A stretch of 8,232 bases of DNA. Origin: Leptotrichiaceae bacterium. GTDB lineage: Bacteria; Fusobacteriota; Fusobacteriia; Fusobacteriales; Leptotrichiaceae. A program made the position numbers and the translations under genes. Positions 1 through 6,268 of the stretch are shown piece after piece. Every line of letters begins with the position of its first letter. The stretch's first letter is position 1. The notes under the pieces were generated by a model, which was not told where the DNA came from, did no database searches, and saw nothing but the letters and a program-made list of their open reading frames with translations. The DNA lies in the NCBI GenBank assembly GCA_030532815.1, contig JAUNKI010000082.1:1-8232 (forward strand). Reading direction: 5' to 3'.

Positions 1-1
1 C

Positions 2-1138
2 AGCAGAGGCGGAAATATTCTTTTGAATTGTAATAAGAGTACTCCTGCTATAAAACCTACTGTAGGTAATTTCAGAGCGATAGACGATAAAAAAATTCAA
101 GCAAAAAATGCAATTACTAAATTGAAAGATTACTGTAATAAGAATAGTAATGTGTGTAGATATTCTTCAGAGAAAAAAGAATATGAATTTTATGATGTAA
201 AGAAATTGTCAGAGTATGAAGGATACTTAAAGTTATCAGGTTTAAAAGATTCTGTTAAGATAGTAAATAGAAGAAGAGAATATGAATATGCTAAAGAAAG
301 CCAGAAATATAAAGATGATAGAGCCACAGCAAATAAAGAACAGATAAGGTTGGGAGAAGCTCTTGCAAGATTTAATTACCCTCAGATATATCAGACATAT
401 ATATTTCAGGGAGGAGAAAAAAATCCTGAGGCATTTGAAAATTCAGAAGGATTTAAGTTCAGAGAGAATAAATTCATATCGGATTTAAAGAATTCAGGAG
501 TAGAATTTGGTGGTAAATATGAGTTATATGACGGGAATAGATATATAACGAGTTTAAAGAATTATGAAGATTTGGCAAAATTTTCAGGAGTAGCGAGTAA
601 GAACGGTATAAAACTGACAATGAGTGAAATATATACATCGGCGTTATTAACCCAGCATGACACAAGACCTTTGAAAATAGATATAAAGGGGTCGGCAATA
701 GTAGGAGAGGAAGTAACGGCAGTTGCAGGTGCTGTAATGGCAAAAAATCAGCTTGATAAGATGCCTAAATATGGAAAGCCTAAGAATAAGGCGGAAACAG
801 AAAGAACCGAGCAAAAGAGAAATGAAAACAGTGATTATTATAATTCTAAAAGTAAACAATTAGAATATGGAAAAAGTATTGAAGAAAAGGCAAAAGATAC
901 TTATCATAAAACCCCTGCAATGTTTGATTTGGAGATGATAAAAGAAAAACCGGCACTTATAAGAAGTGACGGAAGAGCAGAATATCTAAAGAAAGGTTAT
1001 ATAAATGGAAAAGAGGGAATATTTCACATAACAGTAAGAAATGGGAATAAGGTTATTCATAAATATTTTGCTCCGTTAGATGATTGGGAAAGATATTCAC
1101 AAGTTCATAATTTACCAGAATATAATAATATAAAATAA
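2..1138 (+). CDS. C-terminal end of a large secreted toxin/adhesin-type protein (5' end outside window)
   Basis: The reading frame is open from the first complete codon at base 2 to TAA at 1136-1138. A TTG at 23 is only a possible start with no ribosome-binding site, so this is most likely the 3' end of a longer gene. The visible part is hydrophilic and Lys/Glu/Tyr/Asn-rich. Counting from the TTG, it has a small hydrophobic patch at about residues 223-240 (GSAIVGEEVTAVAGAVMA), a charged low-complexity linker at about 248-292, and a compact last ~75 residues containing His335, His346, His362 and the stretch KYFAPLDDWERY. A variable, charged linker followed by a short C-terminal domain and then a small gene 19 bp downstream is the usual layout of contact-dependent inhibition or polymorphic toxins. 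I do not recognise the toxin domain and see no VENN motif. It could also be an ordinary adhesin C-terminus. Frame and stop are certain; the role is inferred. Confidence 0.6.
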   Translation, partial: SRGGNILLNCNKSTPAIKPTVGNFRAIDDKKIQAKNAITKLKDYCNKNSNVCRYSSEKKEYEFYDVKKLSEYEGYLKLSGLKDSVKIVNRRREYEYAKESQKYKDDRATANKEQIRLGEALARFNYPQIYQTYIFQGGEKNPEAFENSEGFKFRENKFISDLKNSGVEFGGKYELYDGNRYITSLKNYEDLAKFSGVASKNGIKLTMSEIYTSALLTQHDTRPLKIDIKGSAIVGEEVTAVAGAVMAKNQLDKMPKYGKPKNKAETERTEQKRNENSDYYNSKSKQLEYGKSIEEKAKDTYHKTPAMFDLEMIKEKPALIRSDGRAEYLKKGYINGKEGIFHITVRNGNKVIHKYFAPLDDWERYSQVHNLPEYNNIK

Positions 1139-1157
1139 CTTAAAAAGGTGATGAAAT

Positions 1158-1793
1158 ATGAATATAAATATAATAAAATGGAAAGAAGATTTTTATTGTT
1201 ATGTAAAAATTATAGTCAATGATATCATAATTCATAATGGAGATTACTTTATATTATCTAATAAAAATAATACGTTAGGGTTAAAATTAAATTATGGAGA
1301 AGAAGGTGCAAATCATAATGTTTATTTGAAAAAATATAAAGAAAAAATAATAACTGTACCTGATTATAATTTAATGTATAAATATAATTACATTTACAAA
1401 CCTGTGGAATTTACTTTTAAAGAAATAAAAAAAATTGAATTGGAAGAAGAAATACCTAAAATCAGAAATATAACTATAGAAGATATAGTTTTAAGTTGGA
1501 TATTAACAAGTGAGTTTAAAGATTACTGTTCAAATATGGAAGAATATAAAAAACTTTTGTCAAGAAATATTTATTATGTATCTGATGAAAAATTGAATGA
1601 AAATATAGAGGAGGCATTTATTAAATTGTTTAATATACGAGAAGGGATTATAGAAGAAGTAAGTGATATTTCAGAATATGAAGTAATAGAAGTTTATTTG
1701 AATAAAGGAACAGTTTGGAATGCCTTTTTGAAAAAAGATAACGAGATATATTTAAATACAGGCTTAAGTATAAGTGTAAAAATTAAGTTTTAA
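1158..1793 (+). CDS. Hypothetical 211-residue protein, candidate immunity protein for the upstream toxin-like gene
   Basis: The ATG at 1158 is preceded by AGGTGA at 1146-1151 with 6 bp spacing, so the start is well supported; an ATG at 1151 lies inside that site and is out of frame. The gene starts 19 bp after the preceding stop, so the two are almost certainly co-transcribed and co-translated. The product is soluble, with no signal peptide or membrane segment. It has a beta-rich, aromatic first half (many Tyr/Ile/Asn) and an acidic helical middle around residues 85-165 (ELEEEIP, NMEEYKKLLS, EEVSDISEYE). No family was recognised. Immunity proteins are typically small, acidic, cytosolic and unrelated to known families, and sit immediately behind the toxin gene, which matches. 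Base composition is even more AT-rich than the rlmB-leuS genes, as is common for horizontally exchanged toxin/immunity cassettes. Alternatives are an unrelated accessory protein or an orphan module. The gene call is secure; the role is an inference from position. Confidence 0.7.
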   Translation: MNINIIKWKEDFYCYVKIIVNDIIIHNGDYFILSNKNNTLGLKLNYGEEGANHNVYLKKYKEKIITVPDYNLMYKYNYIYKPVEFTFKEIKKIELEEEIPKIRNITIEDIVLSWILTSEFKDYCSNMEEYKKLLSRNIYYVSDEKLNENIEEAFIKLFNIREGIIEEVSDISEYEVIEVYLNKGTVWNAFLKKDNEIYLNTGLSISVKIKF

Positions 1794-1794
1794 G

Positions 1795-1834
1795 AAATAA
1801 AAATCCCCCGCATTGTCGAAGTCGAACCGCGGGG
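1795..1834 (-). terminator. Candidate rho-independent terminator read on the minus strand
   Basis: CCCCGC at 1806-1811 pairs perfectly with GCGGGG at 1829-1834, leaving a 17-nt loop that contains a tandem GTCGAA GTCGAA at 1815-1826. On the minus strand the stem is followed by GGATTTTTATTTC, a T-rich tail as expected for intrinsic termination. On the + strand the stem is followed by TAGCGAGAG, with no T tract, so it is not an obvious terminator for the toxin/immunity-like pair. The long loop weakens the call. It implies a transcript running leftward from somewhere in 1850-2350. Confidence 0.4.
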
Positions 1835-1844
1835 TAGCGAGAGT

Positions 1845-1868
1845 ATGAGGGCGGCAATGAGCCCTCAT
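1845..1868. repeat. Perfect inverted repeat (8-bp stem, 8-nt loop) in the GC-rich island
   Basis: ATGAGGGC at 1845-1852 is the exact reverse complement of GCCCTCAT at 1861-1868, with loop GGCAATGA. It lies 10 bp right of the minus-strand terminator-like stem, so the two form a pair of stacked hairpins on either strand. No T tract follows in either direction. It could be part of a structured RNA 3' end or an interspersed repeat. Its GC content stands out strongly from the surrounding AT-rich DNA. Confidence 0.5.
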
Positions 1869-1994
1869 GGACTCCTAAGCAAAGCCAATGAAATAACGAA
1901 GGATACCAATAGCAGTACAAATGTGTATCAAATTGTATGTTAGAATAAAAAAAGGAGAAGAGAAAGAGAGCAACTTTCAGGAAATAATATTCTT

Positions 1995-2179
1995 CTAAAA
2001 TTGTAGGTTTGCAAAAATAGAACAAAAAAGATTATTTTCATTAGATAGAAAACTCGCTTTTGTATGAACATAGTCAACCAAATCAGCTATATCTGAATAG
2101 AAAAAATATCAGCATACCCGAGAGCAGTATTATCTATCAGTTTTTTTCGTAGTGATTTTTCAAGTTGTCGATTTTTCAT
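1995..2179 (-). pseudogene. Remnant of a small (~61-residue) minus-strand gene, frame broken by one base
   Basis: Reading leftward from an ATG at 2179-2177, the frame encodes 30 residues beginning MKNRQLEKSLRKKL and passing through DNTALGYADIF before TAG at 2089-2087. If one base is added in the six-A homopolymer at 2101-2106 (TTTTTT on the coding strand), the protein-like sequence continues as YSDIADLVDYVHTKASF and ends at TAG 1997-1995, giving about 61 residues. The composition of both halves looks protein-like (amphipathic charged N-terminus, mixed aliphatic/charged rest), more so than neighbouring frames. There is no ribosome-binding site near the ATG, and an in-frame stop lies nine codons upstream. 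It may be a decayed gene fragment, a sequencing error in an intact small gene, or chance. The family was not recognised. Confidence 0.3.
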
Positions 2180-2222
2180 AAAAAAATTAATTTTTTTGTG
2201 ATTTTAAAATTTAACCCTTTTT

Positions 2223-2299
2223 TTATTTACATTGAATATTGTAAAAATATATATATAAGTAATAACAAACGGACATATTTTTTCGTAACATATCCTCCT
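2223..2299 (-). other. Minus-strand AGGAGG site with a 22-codon reading frame (weak)
   Basis: The minus strand carries a perfect AGGAGG at 2299-2294, followed after only two bases by ATG (2291-2289) and a 22-residue frame ending in TAA at 2225-2223. The peptide is tyrosine-rich (MLRKNMSVCYYLYIYFYN). A TATAAT on the minus strand lies at 2333-2328, but no convincing -35 accompanies it. The spacing between AGGAGG and ATG is shorter than ideal. It could be a leader peptide or small hydrophobic peptide transcribed toward the broken gene at 1995-2179, or simply chance in AT-rich DNA. Confidence 0.15.
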
Positions 2300-2509
2300 A
2301 AAAAATTTATTATTTGTATTGTACATAATTATAATTGAAAATGAAATGAGAAAATTATTTTTTAAAAATAAAGTAGAAAAAAAGTGATAAATGGATTATA
2401 ATAAATACAAATATTTAAGAAAGAATTATAACTTTATTTTTACTGAAATTTTAAAAACTTGAGAAAGCTGTAGTATATGAATAGAAAAAATAGCGGAAAA
2501 ATAAAGAAA

Positions 2510-2538
2510 GTAACATAAAAAAGCATTAAAAATATAAT
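2510..2538 (+). promoter_or_regulatory. Candidate sigma-70-type promoter for rlmB-leuS
   Basis: TATAAT at 2533-2538 lies 17 bp downstream of GTAACA (2510-2515), which matches four of six bases of TTGACA. A second overlapping TATAAT at 2538-2543 lacks a -35. Transcription would begin near 2545, placing the hairpin at 2551-2582 at the very 5' end of the mRNA and leaving a leader of roughly 105 nt before rlmB. In sequence this AT-rich such matches also occur by chance, so it is a candidate only. Confidence 0.35.
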
Positions 2539-2550
2539 ATAATTTTTAAG

Positions 2551-2582
2551 AAACACGGTATTTATTAAATAAAACCGTATTT
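2551..2582 (+). other. Hairpin in the rlmB leader
   Basis: ACGGT at 2555-2559 pairs with ACCGT at 2574-2578. Inside it TTTA (2561-2564) pairs with TAAA (2570-2573), with one bulged A at 2560 and a 5-nt loop. Outside it AAA (2551-2553) pairs with TTT (2580-2582) across one mismatch. This gives about 12 base pairs. What follows is GAAAAATTTTAG, not a clean T tract, so it is not a convincing terminator. It could stabilise the 5' end of the rlmB-leuS mRNA, act as an operator-like palindrome, or be a weak terminator for upstream transcription. Confidence 0.35.
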
Positions 2583-2603
2583 GAAAAATTTTAGATTAAA
2601 GAA

Positions 2604-2610
2604 AGGAGAG
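2604..2610 (+). promoter_or_regulatory. Displaced ribosome-binding-site-like AGGAGAG, 41 bp before the rlmB start
   Basis: AGGAGAG is the only good Shine-Dalgarno match upstream of rlmB, but it lies 41 bases before the ATG at 2652, far beyond normal spacing. A weak AATATA/TATATT inverted repeat (2621-2626 with 2638-2643) lies between and could shorten the gap to about 18 bases. No ATG or GTG follows the site at normal distance. It may be a relic, part of the leader structure, or irrelevant. Confidence 0.2.
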
Positions 2611-2651
2611 TACTATACTCAATATAAATTTTATTGATATATTATTAAAAT

Positions 2652-3365
2652 ATGGAAAAAGTTATAGGAATAAATCCCGTTACGGAAATTCTCAAGTCAG
2701 ATAAAAATGTGGAAAAAATAGAAGTATACAAAGGTGTAAAAAAAGATACAATAAAGGAAATACTTAATCTGGCAAGTAGAAAAAATATAAAAATATTTTA
2801 TACTGATAGAAGAATAGAAAATTCTCAGGGAGTTACGGCATTAATTTCAGAATTTGATTATTATCTGGAATTACCTGAGTTTTTTGAAAAAATACTTTCA
2901 AAAGATAAATCGGCAGTAGTAATTCTGGATCAGGTACAGGACCCGAGAAATTTCGGAGCAATAATAAGAAGTGCCGAATGTTTCGGTATCGACGGCATTG
3001 TAATTCAGGACAGAAACAGTGTGAAAGTAACTGAAACAGTAGTAAAGTCATCTACGGGAGCAATAGAACATGTAGATATTGTAAAAGTGACAAATATTTC
3101 GGATACAATTGATAAATTCAAAAAATACGGATATACTGTTTACGGAGCGGAAGCTGACGGAGAAATATTTTATTATGAAGAAAATTATCCTGATAAGATA
3201 TGCCTTGTTTTGGGAAGTGAAGGAAATGGTATGAGAAAAAAAGTGAGGGAACATTGTGATAAAATATTGAAAATACATTTGAGGGGGCATATAAACTCTC
3301 TTAATGTGTCAGTTGCCGGAGGTATAGTTCTGGCTGAAATGACAAAATGTTTCCCGGAAAAATAA
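2652..3365 (+). CDS. rlmB: 23S rRNA 2'-O-ribose methyltransferase, RlmB/TrmH family (SPOUT)
   Basis: This 237-residue protein is close to the ~243 residues of E. coli RlmB, which uses S-adenosylmethionine to methylate the 2'-O of G2251 in the peptidyl-transferase region of 23S rRNA. Residues ~1-75 form the L30e-like RNA-binding domain (MEKVIGINPVTEIL; SQGVTALI). Residues ~88-237 are the knotted SPOUT domain with its three motifs: motif 1 DPRNFGAIIRSAE (Asn100, Arg106), motif 2 LVLGSEGNGM (~186-194), and motif 3 SLNVSVAGGIVLAE (~216-229), which form the cofactor knot. An in-frame TAA at 2646-2648 rules out an upstream start, and the N-terminus matches the family. No normally spaced ribosome-binding site precedes the ATG, so initiation may be weak. 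leuS follows after 52 bp on the same strand. Other TrmH-type rRNA/tRNA methylases share the fold; the L30e-like domain and the neighbouring translation genes favour RlmB, but target specificity is not proven. Confidence 0.88.
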   Translation: MEKVIGINPVTEILKSDKNVEKIEVYKGVKKDTIKEILNLASRKNIKIFYTDRRIENSQGVTALISEFDYYLELPEFFEKILSKDKSAVVILDQVQDPRNFGAIIRSAECFGIDGIVIQDRNSVKVTETVVKSSTGAIEHVDIVKVTNISDTIDKFKKYGYTVYGAEADGEIFYYEENYPDKICLVLGSEGNGMRKKVREHCDKILKIHLRGHINSLNVSVAGGIVLAEMTKCFPEK

Positions 3366-3417
3366 GAGATAGAGATAATAACAGAAAAACTTAAAGTTAT
3401 ACGGATATGGAGGAAAA

Positions 3418-6102
3418 ATGATAAAGGAATACAAACCTGAACAGATTGAAAAAAAGTGGCAGAAAAAATGGCAGGAAGGAAATGTTTTTAAAAGTGAAAA
3501 TAAAGCTGACGGAAAAGAAAATTACTATGTTCTGGAAATGTTTGCCTATCCTTCAGGTAAACTACATGTAGGACACTTGAGAAATTATTCCATAGGAGAT
3601 GCCGTTGCAAGGTATAAAAAAATGAAGGGCTTTAATGTACTGCATCCTTTCGGTTGGGACAGTTTCGGACTTCCGGCTGAAAATGCGGCTATAGATAACG
3701 GTGCTCATCCGGGACAGTGGACAAAAAGTAATATTGACAATATGAGAAGGCAGTTGAAATTAATGGGGCTTTCATATGACTGGGATAGAGAAATAAGTAC
3801 TTATACTCCGGAATATTATAAATGGAATCAGCTGTTTTTTATAGAAATGTATAAAAAAGGACTGGTGTATAAGAAAAAATCCTATGTGAACTGGTGCCCT
3901 GAATGTAATACGGTGTTGGCAAATGAGCAGGTGGAAAACGGAAAATGCTGGAGACATTCAAAAACAGATGTAATTCAAAAAGAGCTGTCTCAGTGGTATC
4001 TGAAAATTACCGATTATGCCGAAGAGCTGTTACAGGGACATGAAGAATTAAAGGGACATTGGCCGGAGCAGGTATTGGCAATGCAGAAAAACTGGATAGG
4101 GAAGTCGACAGGAAGTGAAATAGACTTCGTACTTGACTATAAATTAAACAGCAAAGATAAAAATGAAGAGAGCAATTTAAATATTGATAATGAAGGGAAT
4201 ATCATAATACCTGTATTTACTACAAGGGCTGATACCCTGTTCGGAGTGACATATACAGTAATAGCACCTGAACACCCTGTTGTGGAGGAAATTGTACTGA
4301 AAGAAAATCCTTCTTTGAAAAATCAGGTGGAAAATATGATAAATGAGGACAAAATAAATCGTACAGCTGATGATAGGGAAAAAGAAGGTGTATTTACAGG
4401 GCTTTATGTTATAAATCCTGTTAATAATGAGAAAATTCCTTTATGGATAGGGAATTATGTTCTGGCTGATTACGGAACAGGGGCAGTTATGGCAGTTCCT
4501 GCCCATGACGGAAGAGATTTCATGTTTGCAGAAAAATACGGATTACCTAAAAAAATTGTAATTAATCTTACGGATAAAAACGGAAATGCTGAAGAATTCA
4601 GTGTTGAAAAAATGGAAAATTCCTATAATTTCGATGGAATTTTAGTTAATTCAGGAGAATTTAACGGATTGGATAATAACGAAGCAAAAATAAAAATAAC
4701 GGAAAAACTTGAAAAAGAAGGAAAAGGAAAGAAAACTGTAAATTACAGGCTTCATGACTGGTTAATAAGCAGACAGAGATATTGGGGAACACCGATTCCC
4801 GTAATTTACGATGAAGACGGAAATATCCATTTGGAAAAAACGGAAAATCTCCCTGTTAAATTGCCTGCCGATATTGAATTTAACGGAAAAGGAAATCCTC
4901 TTGAGACTTCCGAAGATTTTAAAAACGTAATATTGCCTGACGGAAGGAAAGGAAGAAGAGAGACAGATACAATGGATACTTTTGTCGACTCTTCATGGTA
5001 TTATCTCAGATATCTGGATGCCCATAATATTGAAAAACCTTTTGAAAAGGAATATGCGGATAACTGGACTCCTGTAAACCAGTATATCGGAGGAATAGAA
5101 CATGCAGTAATGCATCTTCTGTATGCAAGATTTTTCCATAAGGTTCTAAGAGATATGGGGATGGTGAAAACAAATGAACCGTTTAAAAGACTTTTAACTC
5201 AGGGAATGGTTCTCGGCCCGTCTTATTATTCTCAAAATGAAAGAAAATATTATTTTGCCGAAAATGTTGAAATAAAAGACGGAAAAGCATTTTCAAAAGA
5301 AACGGGAGAAGAACTGACAGTAAAAATCGAAAAAATGAGTAAATCCAAAAATAACGGAATGGATCCTGAAGAAATAGTAAAGCAGTATGGTGCGGATCCG
5401 GCAAGAGTATTTACTCTGTTTGCAGCACCGCCTGAAAAGGAACTTGAGTGGAATATGAACGGACTTGCAGGAGCGTACAGATTTATAAACAGACTGTATC
5501 TGTTAATTTCCGATACTGCACATTTTGCAGATAAAAATGCTGTTAAAGAAAATAATTATAATATTGATATGGACAAAAGAAATGAAAAAGATGAAGAAAT
5601 ACAGAAAAAGCTGCATCAGACAGTGAAAAAAGTTACTGAAAGCATAGAAGACGACTTTCACTTTAATACCGCAATAGCTGCTGTCATGGAACTTTTGAAC
5701 GATATGACTACATATAAGCAGGAAGTAATAGACAAAAACAATGTTTCTTCCGAATCGGCGAAAATATGGAAAGAAGTACTGGAAAAAGTGATTTTGCTGA
5801 TTTCTCCTTTTGCACCTCATGTAGCTGATGAGCTTTGGGAGATGACAGGAAAGGAATCTTTTACCTTTGACGAGGAATGGCCTTTATTTGATGAGGAACT
5901 GACAAAGGAAAATAAAATAAATCTTGTTATTCAGATAAACGGAAAAGTCAGAGATATGGTACCTGTAAAAATAGGTTTACCTAAAGAAGAATGCGAAAAA
6001 CTGGCTTTTGCTTCCGAAAAGACGAAAAAATTTACCGAAGGTAAAGAAATAGTAAAAGTTATAGTTGTACAAAATAAACTGGTAAATATAGTAGTAAAAT
6101 AA
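3418..6102 (+). CDS. leuS: Leucyl-tRNA synthetase
   Basis: This class I synthetase charges tRNA-Leu with leucine using ATP in the cytosol. It has 894 residues, somewhat longer than E. coli (860) and B. subtilis (805) enzymes. The HIGH signature is HVGH (50-53) within YPSGKLHVGHLRNYSIGD. The zinc-like insert has Cys160, Cys163, Cys177 and His180. The CP1 editing domain (about 225-420) keeps the Thr-rich FTTRADTLFGVTY (267-279) and the AHDGRD segment (362-367), so post-transfer editing looks intact. KMSKS is exact at 639-643. The anticodon-binding helices and C-terminal domain (LVIQINGKVRD, 836-846) complete it. An acidic, Asn-rich stretch at ~244-262 accounts for some of the extra length. GGAGG at 3409-3413 supports the ATG. 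With only 52 bp to rlmB there is no room for a T-box, so leucine-tRNA-responsive control is not visible here; it is probably co-transcribed with rlmB. Confidence 0.97.
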   Translation: MIKEYKPEQIEKKWQKKWQEGNVFKSENKADGKENYYVLEMFAYPSGKLHVGHLRNYSIGDAVARYKKMKGFNVLHPFGWDSFGLPAENAAIDNGAHPGQWTKSNIDNMRRQLKLMGLSYDWDREISTYTPEYYKWNQLFFIEMYKKGLVYKKKSYVNWCPECNTVLANEQVENGKCWRHSKTDVIQKELSQWYLKITDYAEELLQGHEELKGHWPEQVLAMQKNWIGKSTGSEIDFVLDYKLNSKDKNEESNLNIDNEGNIIIPVFTTRADTLFGVTYTVIAPEHPVVEEIVLKENPSLKNQVENMINEDKINRTADDREKEGVFTGLYVINPVNNEKIPLWIGNYVLADYGTGAVMAVPAHDGRDFMFAEKYGLPKKIVINLTDKNGNAEEFSVEKMENSYNFDGILVNSGEFNGLDNNEAKIKITEKLEKEGKGKKTVNYRLHDWLISRQRYWGTPIPVIYDEDGNIHLEKTENLPVKLPADIEFNGKGNPLETSEDFKNVILPDGRKGRRETDTMDTFVDSSWYYLRYLDAHNIEKPFEKEYADNWTPVNQYIGGIEHAVMHLLYARFFHKVLRDMGMVKTNEPFKRLLTQGMVLGPSYYSQNERKYYFAENVEIKDGKAFSKETGEELTVKIEKMSKSKNNGMDPEEIVKQYGADPARVFTLFAAPPEKELEWNMNGLAGAYRFINRLYLLISDTAHFADKNAVKENNYNIDMDKRNEKDEEIQKKLHQTVKKVTESIEDDFHFNTAIAAVMELLNDMTTYKQEVIDKNNVSSESAKIWKEVLEKVILLISPFAPHVADELWEMTGKESFTFDEEWPLFDEELTKENKINLVIQINGKVRDMVPVKIGLPKEECEKLAFASEKTKKFTEGKEIVKVIVVQNKLVNIVVK

Positions 6103-6196
6103 ATTTAAAAGTGAGTAATTTTAATTATTAAAAATTATCAAAATATCAATGTCGGAATGATTGATCATTTAAGTTGAAGAAAACAAGGAATAATAA

Positions 6197-6218
6197 AAGT
6201 TTGTAGGTCGACGAACTT
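6197..6218 (+). other. Hairpin in the leuS downstream gap
   Basis: AAGTTTGT (6197-6204) can pair with ACGAACTT (6211-6218) over eight pairs, one of them G-U in RNA, with loop AGGTCG; the segment includes the palindrome GTCGAC at 6207-6212. No T tract follows, so it is not an intrinsic terminator. The rest of the 6103-6268 gap is AT-rich, with only weak A/T hairpins such as 6116-6137 and 6156-6169. It may shape the leader of the following small ORF or protect the leuS mRNA 3' end. Confidence 0.3.
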
Positions 6219-6268
6219 ATAAATACTGAAAGTGGAAAGCGATACATATTATTATTTTTAAAAAATCC

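Larger units (their letters stand above)
1794..2651. other. 858-bp region without a convincing intact gene
   Basis: No long open frame with a start and ribosome-binding site is present on either strand. From left to right it holds a GC-rich structured island (about 1805-1886, 50 of 82 bases G or C by hand count), an all-purine stretch on the + strand at 1947-1970, a broken minus-strand coding remnant (1995-2179), a perfect 18-bp A/T palindrome at 2180-2197, a minus-strand AGGAGG with a 22-codon reading frame (2223-2299), and then AT-rich sequence leading to a candidate promoter and leader hairpin before rlmB. A minus-strand frame of 80 codons at 1783-2025 has no ribosome-binding site and is not called. 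The mix of a GC island and coding debris after an immunity-like gene suggests an old cassette boundary or an interspersed repeat, but this is inference. Confidence 0.6.

Noticed and set aside
1815..1826. Tandem GTCGAA as a CRISPR or iteron-like repeat
   Set aside because: Only two 6-base copies sit inside a hairpin loop; there are no spacers and no further copies in the window.
1794..1943. In-frame read-through extension of the immunity-like gene on the + strand (about 49 more codons after TAA)
   Set aside because: The TAA at 1791-1793 is a normal end. The extension only reflects a lack of stops in the GC-rich island and has no start or ribosome-binding site.
1783..2025. 80-codon minus-strand frame across the GC-rich island
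   Set aside because: It starts with TTG without a ribosome-binding site and crosses two hairpins and a terminator-like stem. Its end (PPSYSRYPAVRLRQCGG) is what the GC-rich repeat-like DNA would encode in any frame. Better explained as structured non-coding DNA.
2094..2492. 15-base direct repeat TGAATAGAAAAAATA at 2094-2108 and 2478-2492
   Set aside because: It is short and mostly A-rich low complexity, with no flanking similarity, so chance is a sufficient explanation and it does not bound a recognisable element.
3366..3417. T-box or other riboswitch upstream of leuS
   Set aside because: Only 52 bp separate rlmB and leuS, with no T-box signature and no room for a specifier or antiterminator structure.
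5503..5820. 105-codon minus-strand frame inside leuS
   Set aside because: It lies opposite a strongly conserved synthetase region and consists of the Phe/Ile/Tyr-rich sequence expected from the complement of an AT-rich gene.
6116..6137. A/T-only hairpin (TAATTTT / AAAATTA) after leuS as a terminator
   Set aside because: There are no G-C pairs and no following T tract, so it would be too weak for intrinsic termination.
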